This document shows, in pieces, positions 28,460-41,038 of a stretch of DNA of 64,000 nt. This DNA comes from Hybos culiciformis (Eukaryota; Arthropoda; Insecta; Diptera; Hybotidae): NCBI GenBank assembly GCA_964007475.1, contig OZ023275.1, positions 1,488,001 through 1,552,000 of the forward strand, in the 5' to 3' direction. Every line of letters starts with the position of its first letter. Position 1 is the stretch's first letter. The notes below the pieces were generated by a model. The model ran no database searches, was not told the origin of the DNA, and was given only the letters and a program-made list of their open reading frames with translations. The position numbers and the translations under genes were made by a program.

Positions 28460-30125
28460 CTACAGTCAAAGTCAATATAAAAGATTTAAGCCTATATTTG
28501 ATCTATGAAAAAATTATAAAAATAAACTTAGGTTACAAAACATAAAATAAATTGTAGTAATTTGCGGTTGAATAAACCTCATACTATATTTCAATATAAC
28601 ATAAAAAAAAATTAAATTTTATCTTGGATCCCAAAACCTAATTTAAGAAATAGATAGATATTTTCTTTTAAAAATAATTTCCATAACTATTTTTTATTGT
28701 TAATGATTTTTTGGATTATAAACTTGGTAGAATTTTATTGCATGCTCGTTTAATTCACGTTACGAACCTATAAATTTAAATTACTTTATGCAGAATTTAA
28801 CTTTCATTTTAGATTAATTTAAGGTTGTACGGATCATAAGATTATTTACATATAAATATTAAAATGTTGTTGCTTATGTTATTTTCTACGATTTTAATAT
28901 AGAAAATTGCGTGTTATGAATAATATAACTGACATAATATTCCTGAATAAGAAATTCTGGATACGCAGTCTGATAACTATATACCTACATATACTTAAAA
29001 TTTTCGTGTAGGTTTTTGAATTATAAAATTTAAAATTTTAAATATAATTACGGCGAATATATGTTTATCTGAAATAGTATTGCCATTATCTTATTGAATG
29101 TCCTTTTTACTTTTGACAAATTCGGATTGAGTTTTCAGGACGTTATACGTTCTACAGAATTATGTTTAGACAGTTTTTAGGTACTTATAGTGTCAGATTC
29201 TTTTTTTTTTGCCATTAGATTTCTGATTTAATTTTTAATTATTTTCTTTGCCAGACAAATTGTAAATAAATTAAGTTAATTTTGTCATTAAATTATATCT
29301 GTATCTTATATCTTTTAAAGAGCAAAATATAAAACAGATATTGGATTTTTTTTTTATTTTATATAAATATTCTGTTGGCTTTTTATGTAAATATTTGTTT
29401 ATTTCATTTTGTCTTTATTAAAAAGTATAGTGTTAAAGGACATTTATTGTTATTAAGATCCTTTTTTTTTTTTTTTTGCGATAAACTCCTACTTTATTGT
29501 CGTATTTTGTGGAATAAAAGATATGACGGGATTGGTGGGTAATCGATTCAAATGAAGACTTAAAAATAAATTGAATATATATATTTATTTTTATATTATT
29601 ATTTTTGTATATAAAAATATTGAAGGATTTGTTTGTGGGTATATCTAATTTTTGAAGTCTTATGATATCTTTTGGATTTAGAAATAATTCTTTGGATTTT
29701 GTTTTTATTGTGTTTTTCTTTTCGGAGAAAAATTGTTTTTTCCCCCATTTTTTTTTTTTTTTTTTGTTTTCTTTTATAGGTTTTACAGATTTTAATAAAT
29801 TTTCAATTTAATGATGTAAGACACCAATAAATTATGTTATTTTGATAAATATATACTCTAAATGAATGTATATACAATAACGATGACAATTTCAATTAAT
29901 TTTTAATTTTATGAACAAAATTGTTCAATGTTCTTAGTTTTTGATATAATTAAGTGTTTATTTTTTAAAATTTTATTAAAGAAATAGACACAGTAATTCT
30001 ATTACATAAATATGCAATATAGCTTCAATTACTCTTGAGTTTAATACAATTACATATATACATATATTTAGTTTTAATTTATTGTAATATAATAAAAACT
30101 ATTGCTAATTTGTTAATTTATATTT

Positions 30126-30131
30126 TTTATT
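30126..30131 (-). promoter_or_regulatory. Candidate poly(A) signal of the GH18 gene
   Basis: AATAAA on the minus strand, 8 bases after the stop codon at 30139-30141. The position is plausible for a very short 3' UTR, but the hexamer is common by chance in DNA this AT-rich. A second AATAAA lies about 50 bases further on. Confidence 0.3.
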
Positions 30132-30138
30132 TCAATAT

Positions 30139-31745
30139 TTAAGCTGGGAATTTAACTTTAAAATCCTCAGTATTTGTGTACACTATTTGAGCGGAACGTT
30201 TGTTAACATTTAATTTGAAAACATTTACATTTAGTGAATATATAAAATCTCTTCGTGGATTCAAAATCTCATTAATTATTTTGAGAAGTGGATATTTTAC
30301 AAAACTATAGGTTCCATCATAATCATCACCATTTAAAAATGATACACCTATTCCAGCTAAATTCATATCAGATACATATTTAGCTTTAAGTTCTATACTT
30401 TTTTCATTTTCATAAGTTAACCATTCATCATTTTTGCTGGCATATGGTACCTTCTGAAGATCAGACCATTTTTCATCAAATTTATAATTTTTTAATTTCT
30501 TAGAAATTTCTCTATAGTCTATTGTTATTTCTGAACTTGATAGAAAATTACTTCCAGGTTCAGTTTTATTGGAGTATTTGAGAGTAAATTCACGACCGAA
30601 AAATGGTACACCCAATACTAATCTCTCGGGGGGAACACCTTGAAATAATAATTATTATTGCAAACGAAATTCTTGAATTCACGCAGATTAATAATTCAAT
30701 TTTGAATAATTACCATTTTCGATCCAAAATTTGACTGTGAAATCAACATTTAAGTGCTTTTCTTCTGGATCTTTATTTGAATACAGAGCAGAATGTAATC
30801 CAATTTTTTCTCTCCAAGGACCATAAAAATCAAAAGCAATTAAGTACACAAAATCAACTGTTTGACCAATTTTTGGTATATCAAATGATTCTAGGGCTTG
30901 ATCTCCCGAATATTGCAAAATTACTGATAAGATGAAATTTCTTTTCTCAAATCTGAAAGATATGTTAATTTTTTCAGTTTTTTTTTTCTAAATGAGCTTC
31001 CTAATAAAGCATATTACATATCAGGGGTAATCTTCTGAATCATGAAAGTATAATAATCGTTACGAAGGTCAGCAATCAAATAAAATAATCAAAAATTAAC
31101 ACTAAATTAAATATTAATAATATTTCTTACTCTTTTTTTAATTCCTTCAATAAAATTGCATAATTTAATCGTTCCCATGAATTCATGTTACCTGGATAAC
31201 ACCAATGCATAGCTAAGCCATCGAAATTATATTTTTTTATTAGATTGAGAATACTTTTAATAAAAATTTTCCTGTTCTCAACAGTTTTAACCATTTCTGA
31301 ATAACGAATTGATGGTTCATTAAACCAGCCACCGACAGTAACTAAAACCTTTAAATTGGAATTAATATGTTTCAATCGATTTATTTCTTCTATGTTTCCA
31401 GGAATTTCTTTCAAATCATTACCATAATCAAATAAAAATCTCTTGGAAACAACTTCGTGTGTCTCGCTCAAACCAAAATATGAATAAAATATATGGGTAC
31501 ATAAATTTGGATTAATTTTTTCGGACAATAAAGTTCCATCATTTCGATAAAAGCATACGATTTTTTCTATAAATAAAAATAAAAACAAAAATTACATTAA
31601 ATTTAAGATAAAAATATTATTGAAATAAATTTTTTTTAGATTGTTTACTTTTTTCAATAAATGTTCCAATTATTGATTCAAATAAAATTATTATTATTAT
31701 TAATAATTTTAAAGAAATTTTATGAACTTGTTTTGTAGTCAACAT
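30139..31745 (-). CDS. Secreted GH18 chitinase-like protein, four exons, predicted catalytically inactive
   Basis: Exons on the minus strand are 31745-31649, 31566-31131, 30952-30714 and 30638-30139; introns are 82, 178 and 75 bp, all GT-AG, with pyrimidine-rich acceptors. Splice phases join exactly and give 423 residues, the usual size of a single GH18 domain. Exon 1 encodes a signal peptide (hydrophobic core LKLLIIIIILF, residues 12-22). GH18 landmarks appear in order: KIVCFYR (34-40), VTVGGW (108-113), DGLAMHWCYP (148-157), AFDFYG (217-222), LVLGVPFFGREFTL (from about 264) and GVSFLNGDDYDGT near the C-terminus. The family catalytic motif DGxDxDxE is D148, A151, H153, C155: the general-acid Glu and two Asp are lost, so chitin hydrolysis is not expected. 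No chitin-binding module or linker follows the domain. Chitinase-like lectins and insect IDGF proteins are the nearest functional analogues; a secreted carbohydrate-binding or signalling role is inference. The frame is intact over all exons, arguing against a pseudogene. Confidence 0.93.
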
Positions 31746-31976
31746 TATTGAAATAAGTTATATATTAAATAAAATATAAAAATTAAAAAAATAATGACAA
31801 TTTACTGATAACATTATCAGAAAATAGGTTGAAAACTCAATTAAAGACAAAAATATTCAAAAAAGTTGATGACTAATAATATAATTAAAGTTTTTTACTT
31901 GGTTTTTGTGTAGAAATCGTACATATACCTGTAGCTACATTAAATAAGGCAGTGACACAACATATTCTTCAATATG

Positions 31977-32024
31977 GGTGAAATAAGAGCCTTCAGGAGT
32001 TATTTCTCACCGAAGTGGGAAACG
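31977..32024. mobile_element. Short foldback-family relic upstream of the GH18 gene
   Basis: GGTGAAATAAGAGCC ... GTTATTTCTCACCGAAGTGGGAAA forms a hairpin-like pair (GGTGAAATAA against TTATTTCTCACC). It resembles the repeated motif in the arms of the 41867-42647 element (for example TTATTTCTCACAGTGATGGGAAATAA). It lies about 230 bp upstream of the GH18 start codon. Homology is judged by eye over a short stretch. Confidence 0.4.
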
Positions 32025-32504
32025 TTGTTTTTGATAAATATTTTCAAAAAGAGTTAATTAAGTTAACATTGAATTTTTTATTTGCCCTAACATGAGCATT
32101 TTGTTAATTGAGTGAATGATAAAGAATATAATACCATGTTTATAAAACACGAATATGAAGTTCTGAAGTTTGAGATGATTTTATTATACAGATTGATGCT
32201 TATTTCTGTATTAGGGACTGTTAATTCTATATAATCTGATAATACATAAGAGAAATTAATTCTGTCAATTCTGTGCATATGGAAGTAAAATAAATATTTA
32301 TGTATTTAAGTATTGAGAAGAAATTTAATACTTTTTAATCTGAATTAACAATTTTTATATTAAATAATAATTCATGTTCGTGGAATAAACATATACTTGG
32401 AGCTTTAAAAACAAGATTTCCTATAAGAAATCACGAAATTATTTTTTCTGACAATTATTCTTAATAATTTTTGGTATTAATATTTTCTTGTGAATAATTT
32501 AAAA

Positions 32505-32771
32505 TATATCGTCTGCTGAGAAATGAAACAACGTATAATGAAAAGTATAGTTTCGAGTAATTTGAATTTAAAGATTTGAAAATTAAAAAAAACGTATGAA
32601 AAAATGTCAAGTAGCGTACAATTTTCATCTAAAAAACACATTTTAATCAACATTAAGAATATTGCAAAGTAGTTATACTTATAAAATCGAGTACGAGGAA
32701 TCGAATGGTGTTATTGTCAAATAATGACGTATAAATGTCATACGTTGTTTCATTTCTCAGTAGACGATATA
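32505..32771 (+). mobile_element. TA-target MITE (copy 2)
   Basis: About 267 bp. The left end TCGTCTGCTGAGAAATGAAA and the right end TTTCATTTCTCAGTAGACGA are inverted repeats extending 28 bp with one mismatch, flanked by TATA on each side. The interior aligns almost throughout with copy 1 at 24392-24656, including GAATCGAATGGTGTTATTG against its complement there. No coding capacity. Confidence 0.85.
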
Positions 32772-34731
32772 CAATCTAAGAATTTTTACAAAGCTACCAT
32801 ATGCAAATAAGTATATATTGAAATTTCGTTTGAAAAAATTTATTTAATTCTTTCCCAAGATATCCAATATTACTCTTTCATATCAATTTTACTGTCATTT
32901 TATTAAAATAAATTTTTTATTGTAGACACTGTTAAATGTATAAAATAAAAGAATAAAATATTAAAATATTTAGTTCTGTTGTTGATATCAAATATATTTC
33001 GTTTAAATTCAAATTTAAAATAGAAAATATTATTCTAATTCAAATATGTTGAATAAAATTAGCAATAAATATTCAATTTTAGATATTTTATTCATGATGC
33101 TTCCCACAATGTACGTAACATTTTCTGCTTGCCATATTTGTTCAGTGTTTTATACTTTTAAAATATTTACATATTTCTATATTATTATTCTGTATGTATA
33201 TATATATTGTTTGAAATAAAAATAAAATAATCTGTTTTTTATTTTTTTAATGTTTCTGTGATGCCAAAATATCATCAAAATTGCATTCAAAAAATAAAAA
33301 AAAATATATATTATGGTTACTCTTTACTTTTTAACACAATATTTAAAGTTGGTTTGTTCAAATTATTTTGAAAGTGCAATAAATAAGCCGCGGAATGTAC
33401 ATAAGTGTCATAATTCAAATTTCAGGATAAACTTTATATAAATATTCGTAATGTTGAAAATGCATATATAAGATATAGTATATTATATATATATTTTGAA
33501 CATTACCGAAAAATAAATACATAAATCAATGAATATTACTATCATTATTTTCGCAGAATAATGTGTCCCAATTTGTGGACACTAAAATAACACATAAAAA
33601 AAAAACTATTTTGAATCGTTGATTGAATATTTGTTAAATTTATATTTAAATCGTAATAATACCAATAGAGTAAAGAAAAAATAAATTTTTGGAATCTTTT
33701 AATTTTAGGTTTTTTTGACTTATTTTGTCAGGAAATCACGGAACGATAATTTTGTTTTGATTTCATTCGCATTCACCTCTATTTAAATTCCATGCAAATT
33801 ATACCATAAAAAAATTAATTATATATGTAAGTAAAGTCATGCAAGTTTGCAAATTTAAAAGCTTTTCTTAAAGGTTCAATCTTAATTAATTCTTATCAAA
33901 ATTTATTCTGAAAACGAACTCAATAATTCCTTAAAATTCATTCACAATAGACGAAAACCTATAAAGCTAGCATAATTGAAAAGAATTTGTTTTTAATCTA
34001 TTATTTGACTTTTGTTCATGTCCTTGCGACTAAACACTTTAAGTTTTTCCTAGGAAAATTTTTTTTTGATAAAATCATCATCAAACAATAATAATGTTGA
34101 TAGAAAATGAATGTACATTTATTTGAAACATTATTGAAAAAAAAAAAAATTGATTGTAAATTTTTTTGTTTTGTTTTCTGATTGTTTCCGAAACTAAAAT
34201 GAAAAGAAATTTTTTTGTTAACAGAAATGATAGTTTGACTTCAAATATTATTATTATTATTATCTTTTTTTTGGTTGAAAGGAAAGTAATTTTACCCGGA
34301 TTACAGAGAGGTAAAAAAAATAAATGGATATAAGTACATGCATATAAAAATATATTTTGCTTTTTATTTATTTATTTTTGTGAAATTTTTATTATATCGA
34401 ATATGGTACTATATAAATAATAAAAATATTTTTATTCATTTCTATTCAAAATATGTGTGCGAACATTTGTGTAGAATATAGAATATATGTGCATAGAATA
34501 TAATAATTATTGCACTTTTTTTTTTGTCCATATGTGATGCATTTATTTAGATTCCATCCATATTTTACAGAGAATAACCCTATATGCGATATTTTAAATT
34601 TATTCATATGAACTTTGTTTCTTGTAATTTTTTTTTGTGGTCTAAAGCAGGGTGTGGTTTTATTAATTGATTGAGTGGGTTTTTGTTTAGGACTGAGAAA
34701 ATACAATTTGTTTGTCATTTAAACGTTTTGT

Positions 34732-34810
34732 CGGCCGTCATGGTGTAGTGGTATTGCCATTATTCTACGGTGTGTTCGGTCGTGGGTTCGATTCACACCT
34801 TGGGCTGGAA
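34732..34810 (+). mobile_element. tRNA-derived sequence (SINE head or tRNA pseudogene)
   Basis: An RNA polymerase III A-box TGGTGTAGTGG at 34741-34751 and a B-box GGTTCGATTCA at 34785-34795 are spaced as in a tRNA. The T-arm GTGGG-TTCGATT-CACAC pairs with one mismatch. The acceptor ends (GGCCGTC and CTTGGGC) do not pair and no anticodon arm folds cleanly, so this is not a working tRNA gene. The sequence continues into an unrelated part (GGGCTGGAATTTGTGTC), the usual SINE layout. The 3' boundary is unclear. Confidence 0.55.
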
Positions 34811-36769
34811 TTTGTGTCAATTTTTCAATTTATCTGTCTCACTTGAATTAAGTGTTTGTGTTGTTTTTAAAATGCATTATATGCAATTTTTGTTCATTTA
34901 AATAATAATAATAAATTTGTTTAATGTTAATATTTGAGAATTTCGTATTAATTACTTCGAATTATGTAATAAATTTCACAAATATAATTTATACAAAATT
35001 TATGTATTTTCTATGGGAAAACGATGAAGTTTCTTTTTGTATAGTAACAATCAAACACTTTTTGTTGTATATTTAAAAAGAATTTTTCATTTATAATATG
35101 TATAAAAAGTTCAAGGATATTATGTTGAGAAATGTTAAAATATATATATTTTGAAGTAAAAGTTTGAATTCAAAAAAGTACTTAATGTTGTTATTTAACT
35201 CTTAAAAGCGCGCAAAATTTCTTCATAAAAAACAAAAATTTGCAATTTTTAATTTCTTTTTTTTTTATTTAAACTGAAATGAAAAACTTTTATTGCACTT
35301 TTTAATCTTTTTTTTTTTTTAATTTATTGTATTATTATAGTTTCAAAGTTGTTAATTTATTTTCTCTTATTCAACTATTAAATATAAAAAAAAAAATTTA
35401 ACATAATATTTGAAATTTTGTTACAACTTATATTTTGTATTCCAAAAAGAGAAGAAAGTTCATATTATATAAAATGATAATTTCACAAAATTTATGAATG
35501 AATTGAACTAAGATTAATAAAATATCATAATATTCATTATATAAAGTCCATAAATGTCAAAATTTTGGTATCCATTTCATACATCGAAATTATTTTTATG
35601 CCAATTTTTTTTCTGGTTTTCTTAAAAATATAATACAATTTTTTTTCTCCTTAAAAATGCATAATAGATTTTAAAACTTTTCATTATTATTTTTATTATT
35701 TTATGAAGTGAAAATTATCTTTCAATTAGAAAAAGTCCTTATATTAAATTAAATATTAATAGAACATAGAGAAGATTTTATCGCATAAGAAAATTATATA
35801 TATACCTATATATAAGTTTTTGAAACGTGACTCGAAAATCTAATGTTGTGGAAAACTATATTGAATTTATTTTTATGTGGCTGCAAAAAAAAGAAAAAAA
35901 GAAAGAAAGAAGTCTCTTATCTATTATATAACTATATTATTTAAAAAAAAATTTAATTTTAATAAAGTTTTTAAATTTTTGAAATTTATTTAAACTTTTT
36001 TTAAATTTTTATCATTTTTGAAAATTTTTAAATTTTATATTCTCAATGTAAATATAGTTAGTTTGTTTATTATATAATGCATAAAGATGAAAATCTGTTT
36101 TTTTAAAGGTTAAGGATACATGTACTATATTTTTACTGTCGCATATTATAATGTGTACAGGGTATTTTAGTTGAATCAAATCAGAATAGTTTATATCGTA
36201 TTATCAAAGAAATAAAATATAAAAAATTCACAATGGTTTTGAAGGTTAAAAAACTATCGTAGACTAAAATAAAATCCATTAGATAAATATGCAATATATC
36301 TATATTTATGTCTTATTTATTACGAATGTAGTTGAATCACTATTAATGTTTCTTAAAATTCTGAATTACATACGATTTTTTTTTGTAACAATAAATGAAA
36401 ACACTATGTCTGGTGTGAATCCTTAAAAATAAATAAATGACAGAAAAAAAAAACTTAAATACAATATTAATAATTTTTAATAGTTAGGGAGTTACTTTAT
36501 TTCGTTCATTATATTATGTAGTATGAAATTTATATTCACGATAAATTTATATACCTGATGGCATAATATTAAATTATATGAGTAAGTGTATTTTGCATAT
36601 ATTTTCTGTGACATAAAATTTTTTTCTTCATCGTCATCACAAATTGCTACAACATAATTTTGTGTTTTTTTTTTTTGCAAATGTTAAACCAAAAATATCT
36701 CCTTTTGCACAACATATATGTACATAATTTGCATTATAACAAATTTTTTTTTTCCAATATAGGTACAAC

Positions 36770-36985
36770 CATAGATTAAGAATACAGAAAGATGGGAAGC
36801 TTCATACAACATTATTTTTGGTATTTTTAAGTCAATGTGTTAGTAAAACAAAATAAAATACGTGATAATTATCAATGTATGAAAATAATTTTATTTAGTT
36901 TTACTAACACCTTCACAATAAAATACCAAAAAAGACTGAAAAAATGTTGTATGAAGCTTCCAATCTTTCTGTATTCTTAATCTAT
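36770..36985. mobile_element. MITE with about 45-bp inverted repeats
   Basis: About 216 bp. Inverted arms start CATAGATTAAGAATACAG and run about 45 bp with a single clear mismatch (GATGGGAAGC against GATTGGAAGC), ending in TTCATACAACATT. GGTACAAC flanks both sides (36762-36769 and 36986-36993). Because the element edge can be drawn several ways, the duplication could be 5, 7 or 8 bp, so the superfamily is uncertain. There is no coding content. Confidence 0.85.
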
Positions 36986-39797
36986 GGTACAACATAATAA
37001 TAAACCTTGTATTCTCTGAACGTTGTGCTAATGTGTTTTAAAAACTTTAATGTTCAAAGTTTATTGCTTATTATAATTTTTTTTTTTTTTTGTAAACTTT
37101 TGCGACTATTAATGGTTTTTTTTTGCTATTTCTATATTATGTATATATGCGATTATAAAATGAAAATCAAAGTTTATAATGTTTTCATAATGTTCACATT
37201 AGCACCTGATTTTTAGATTAAATTTTTTTTGTATTAAAAATTAGATCATATAAATTAAAATCATATTATGTGTAGTATATGTATATTAGAAGATACTAGA
37301 AATCTGTTATTTAAATATAATTTCAAAATTTGTTATGAATTTAAATTATTTTATTTAGTTTGTATATTTTGATGCCTGAGTAGGGTTTTGGAATTAAAAA
37401 GAAGTGTGTGCACTAATCTGTCAATGGAAATAAATTATAGCATAATGAGCTTGGGTTATAGTTGCAATGTTTATTATTGCTTAAGGAATCCTAATTCTGA
37501 CTAAAATTTTTCAGACAAACCTGCACATTTTTTCTGAATTTATTCTGCCTGTCTAAACATTTTCAAAATAGGTAGATTTTTATTTATGTTTTTCTTCAAA
37601 TTCCGTAGCTTTAATAATCACAATTTCGATAGGCAATATAATACAGTGTCATAATAACTATAAGCGCGTCATCTACAAATTGGAAATTTTTTATTAATTT
37701 TATTCGTATGAAAACAATCTCTTGGTAAATTACCACAAAACAAAATCATGCCAATTTTATTTCCCAACCGATTTATTTATACAACATTTTCTTGTCATGT
37801 TTTTTTTATTTTATATTATTTTTATATTACACATAATATTTTTTTTTCTATTAAACTAGTTGCATATTTTAAAATTTATATAATCTGTATATGTATATTT
37901 TTTTTAATAATATTTTATAAAAAAAAAATAAAGTAAATATAAAAATTTATTCATGAAATTGATATGTGAAATCACTTTCACAGACAGGAAGTATAATATT
38001 ATATATTTTTATATTAATATATAGAAAATATTATTGGATGATATGATACGGCAGCATCATGTATGTAGCAAAAAATCTAGCTAATGTTGTGTAAAACATG
38101 TTATTATTTCATAGAAGAAGATTATAATGTGCATACTAAAATATACGTCATATATTATGATTGCATATTAATAAAAATGTGTAAAATTTCAAATTTAATT
38201 TCTACTTTGTTAATTTTAAATGAAAATTTAATTTTAAGCTTTTATAGTATAGGAATTTTAGAATAGAGTTTATTATATTTATAGGGAAAATGGTAATTTT
38301 AATTTCTTAATCGTCACATATAGAAATAAGGAAGATTTTATATTTTTTACAAATGCTTTCTACAAAATATCTATAAAATGTAATTATCAAGTACATTATA
38401 TCAATATCAACTTAGTATATATTACTTAAATCTTGTAGTTTTTATAAAATTTTAATAATTATAATAGATTTAATTTAATTTCGATTTAAAATAATATCAA
38501 TAACATCAAATATAATAAAAAAGAAATAAGCTTAACGAAATAAGAAATCCTTATACAGAATTCATTGAATAAACAAAGCGAAATTAATTCAACAATTTAA
38601 AAAAGTATATTTATAAATGTATTTTATTTATTTTATTTAAGTTAAGACAGAATAAAGGCATTAATTATTTGAATAAATTAAATATTTATTATTCTATAAA
38701 TACAACATAAATATATATTTTTTTTTTTACAACTGAAAAGTTTCATTCATTCATTTTGTTTTTTTATTTAGTGAAAATGTAAAATACTATTTTGTATTTA
38801 TTTTGATATTGAAAGATTGAAATGAAAAATAAATTACATTTTATTCAATGAATATAATTGAAGTGCACACAATAGTAGTATACAGTAAAAAGAATTATAT
38901 TTAATAAAGTGTTAACTTTATTGTTTTTGATTAATTTAAATATATATAAATGCATGAAATATGAGAAGGGAAACTTTTACGTTTTAAGACTGGGAGCAGA
39001 AGGACGAGCAGAAGATAGAAGAAATTATAATACAGAATTCAAGCAAATATTTAAAGGCTTTACAAAGTTCTTTAGGCTTTTTAATCTATAAGAAATCAAT
39101 TTATAATATTAATAATAATAATAATTGGATGTTTCCTTGTGCCCGAATTTTTTTATTTTAAATAATTAAAATATCGTTAAAACTTTTAAATAATTCCATT
39201 TTTTTTCTTTCTTTGTATTCTATTTTAGATTGATTTATTTGCACATTTTTAAAGAAACAAAAAAAAAACAATGCAATAAAGTTAAATAATTGTCATTATA
39301 CTTTACTAAAAGTTCTGAATCCTACTAAAAAAAAAATACAAAAAATAAATTATCCATTTTATAAAAGAAAATTGTATTGATTTTTATAATAACACTACGA
39401 TTACGTATAATATATAGGTACATAAATAAATAAATAATGTATATTTCCAAAAGACATAAAAATAAATAAAGGAAAACAAAAAAAAAAAAAAAAATACAAA
39501 AATTCTTAAATAAAAGTGTATATAGAAGAAGTCTAGAGAAGAAAAGTAATTACAGATGTTTCTTCATTTATTTTTCATTCAACATTAAATAAGTGTACGA
39601 AACGAAAAAATAATTGGCCAGAAACCAATGACAAATAAAACATTGTTGAAAATTTTTTTTTATCTCTTGTATTTACCTTTTTACACACAGAAATGAAAAT
39701 CTGGAAAAATCTTTATATATTCATATCCTGATGATTTTAATTTGTCTCCTTATGTTTTTCTGGTTTTGAAATGAAAGTGATAAACATTTTAGTTTGA

Positions 39798-39835
39798 ATA
39801 AAATTCAATATATATATATATATATTGAATTTTAT
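39798..39835. repeat. Perfect 38-bp palindrome around a TA run
   Basis: ATAAAATTCAATA on the left and TATTGAATTTTAT on the right flank a (TA)n core, giving an uninterrupted palindrome that can extrude as a cruciform. Confidence 0.8.
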
Positions 39836-40979
39836 AGTTAGAGATGGAAAATTAAGTTAATGATTGTAAAGGAAAATTTTTGCTGGATAGTGTATGACTA
39901 GAAGTATTATATAAATTTCACAAATAAATATATAGTTATATAGAAACATTTTCCTTTGTTATTCTATCTTATCATTTAACATTTACCATTTATAGTGTTA
40001 ATAGAAAATCTATCTTATTTATCAAACTTTAATAATATAGAGAAATCATTTGAATATACAGAATTTTTTTTTTGAAGTTTACATTATTAATCTAAGATAT
40101 TTTAGTGCAAATTCATGTTTTATCCATGTAGCACTAGCAACAGAGTACACTTACTAGATAAAAACCGAGTAGTTCTAAAGTAGATAAATTGCTATATAGA
40201 TACAATGTATTCGGTTTAAGCTGTTATAACTTCTGGAAGCTTGGTTTAGTTTCTTGTTATTTATTTGTTAACTTAACTTAGCTGAAATTATATATATATC
40301 GTTCAGGTGATATACATTTATTTATATTAGTTATACAAAATTTTCTTGAATACAATAATTTTTGCAGACTATACATTTAAAATGCAATAAGAATCTTATT
40401 ATTATAATTGTTATTTAGTGGAACATCATGTGCACAAAATAAACTGTTATTGCAGGTATAGTTTATTATTTGAAAAATGTTTTTTTTTTTTTTTTTGCCC
40501 TTATTATAAAATGGAAAGAATTTTCTCTTTTCTTTTTTATAACTATATATTTTCCAAGAATTTTTTATTATTTTTTTTTAAATACTATATTATTTTATTA
40601 TTGTATAATTCAAATAAATTAAAGTTTTAAATTCCATTTAAAACTTAAATTTTATTTATATTATTTATAAAAATTGTAATATGGAAAAATAAATGTTAAA
40701 TAATGTTTATATAAATGTTTATTAATTTTAATAGAATAACGATAGGAATTTAAGGATTCCAATTGCTGCAGATAATAAATTTCTGTTGATTTTGCAGTTG
40801 CATTTATTGTTTTCAGTGATACTATAGCAAAATGAGTTAATCCATTTTTGATGATTTTAAGTTTTATATATCACATTTGAAGGATGGAAAAATTTATTAC
40901 TTTTTGATACCTTTAGATTTTTCCAATTCAATAAATTAAATAATTATTGATGAAATAAAAAATTTTCATAATATAATTT

Positions 40980-41038
40980 CTTCGCCGTGGTTTTTGTGAT
41001 CTTTCTGATTCGGATTAACTCATTCGGTTTCGTCGATG
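40980..41038 (+). other. Candidate first exon ending in a strong donor
   Basis: A CpG-containing island (TTCTTCGCCGTGG ... TCATTCGGTTTCGTCGATG) ends at a consensus donor GTAAGT at 41039. It reads FFAVVFVIFLIRINSFGFVD with no ATG and no upstream acceptor AG nearby, so a non-coding first exon fits better than an internal one. The contrast with the AT-rich surroundings is the main argument. Confidence 0.25.

Larger units (their letters stand above)
24880..30125. other. Gene-free stretch between the hAT element and the GH18 gene
   Basis: Tandem repeats (25126, 26041, 26542), the hairpin at 28421 and the weak terminal-exon candidate at 27791. Two stop-to-stop frames of about 60 codons without ATG (about 26343-26537 and 27157-27350) are G+C-richer than average but unrecognisable. 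Confidence 0.55.
31746..36761. other. Non-coding region upstream of the GH18 gene
   Basis: It holds the GH18 5' flank, the foldback relic at 31977, the TA-target MITE at 32505 and the tRNA-derived sequence at 34732. I see no convincing TATA box; the 5' flank is too AT-rich for one to stand out. The rest is featureless. Confidence 0.55.

Noticed and set aside
30139..31745. Active chitinase
   Set aside because: The proton-donor Glu and two Asp of the GH18 motif are replaced.
34732..34810. Functional tRNA gene
   Set aside because: Acceptor strands do not pair and no clean anticodon arm forms, although both polymerase III boxes are present.
38985..39030. G+C-richer patch GGGAGCAGAAGGACGAGCAG
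   Set aside because: Too short, with no splice sites or homology.
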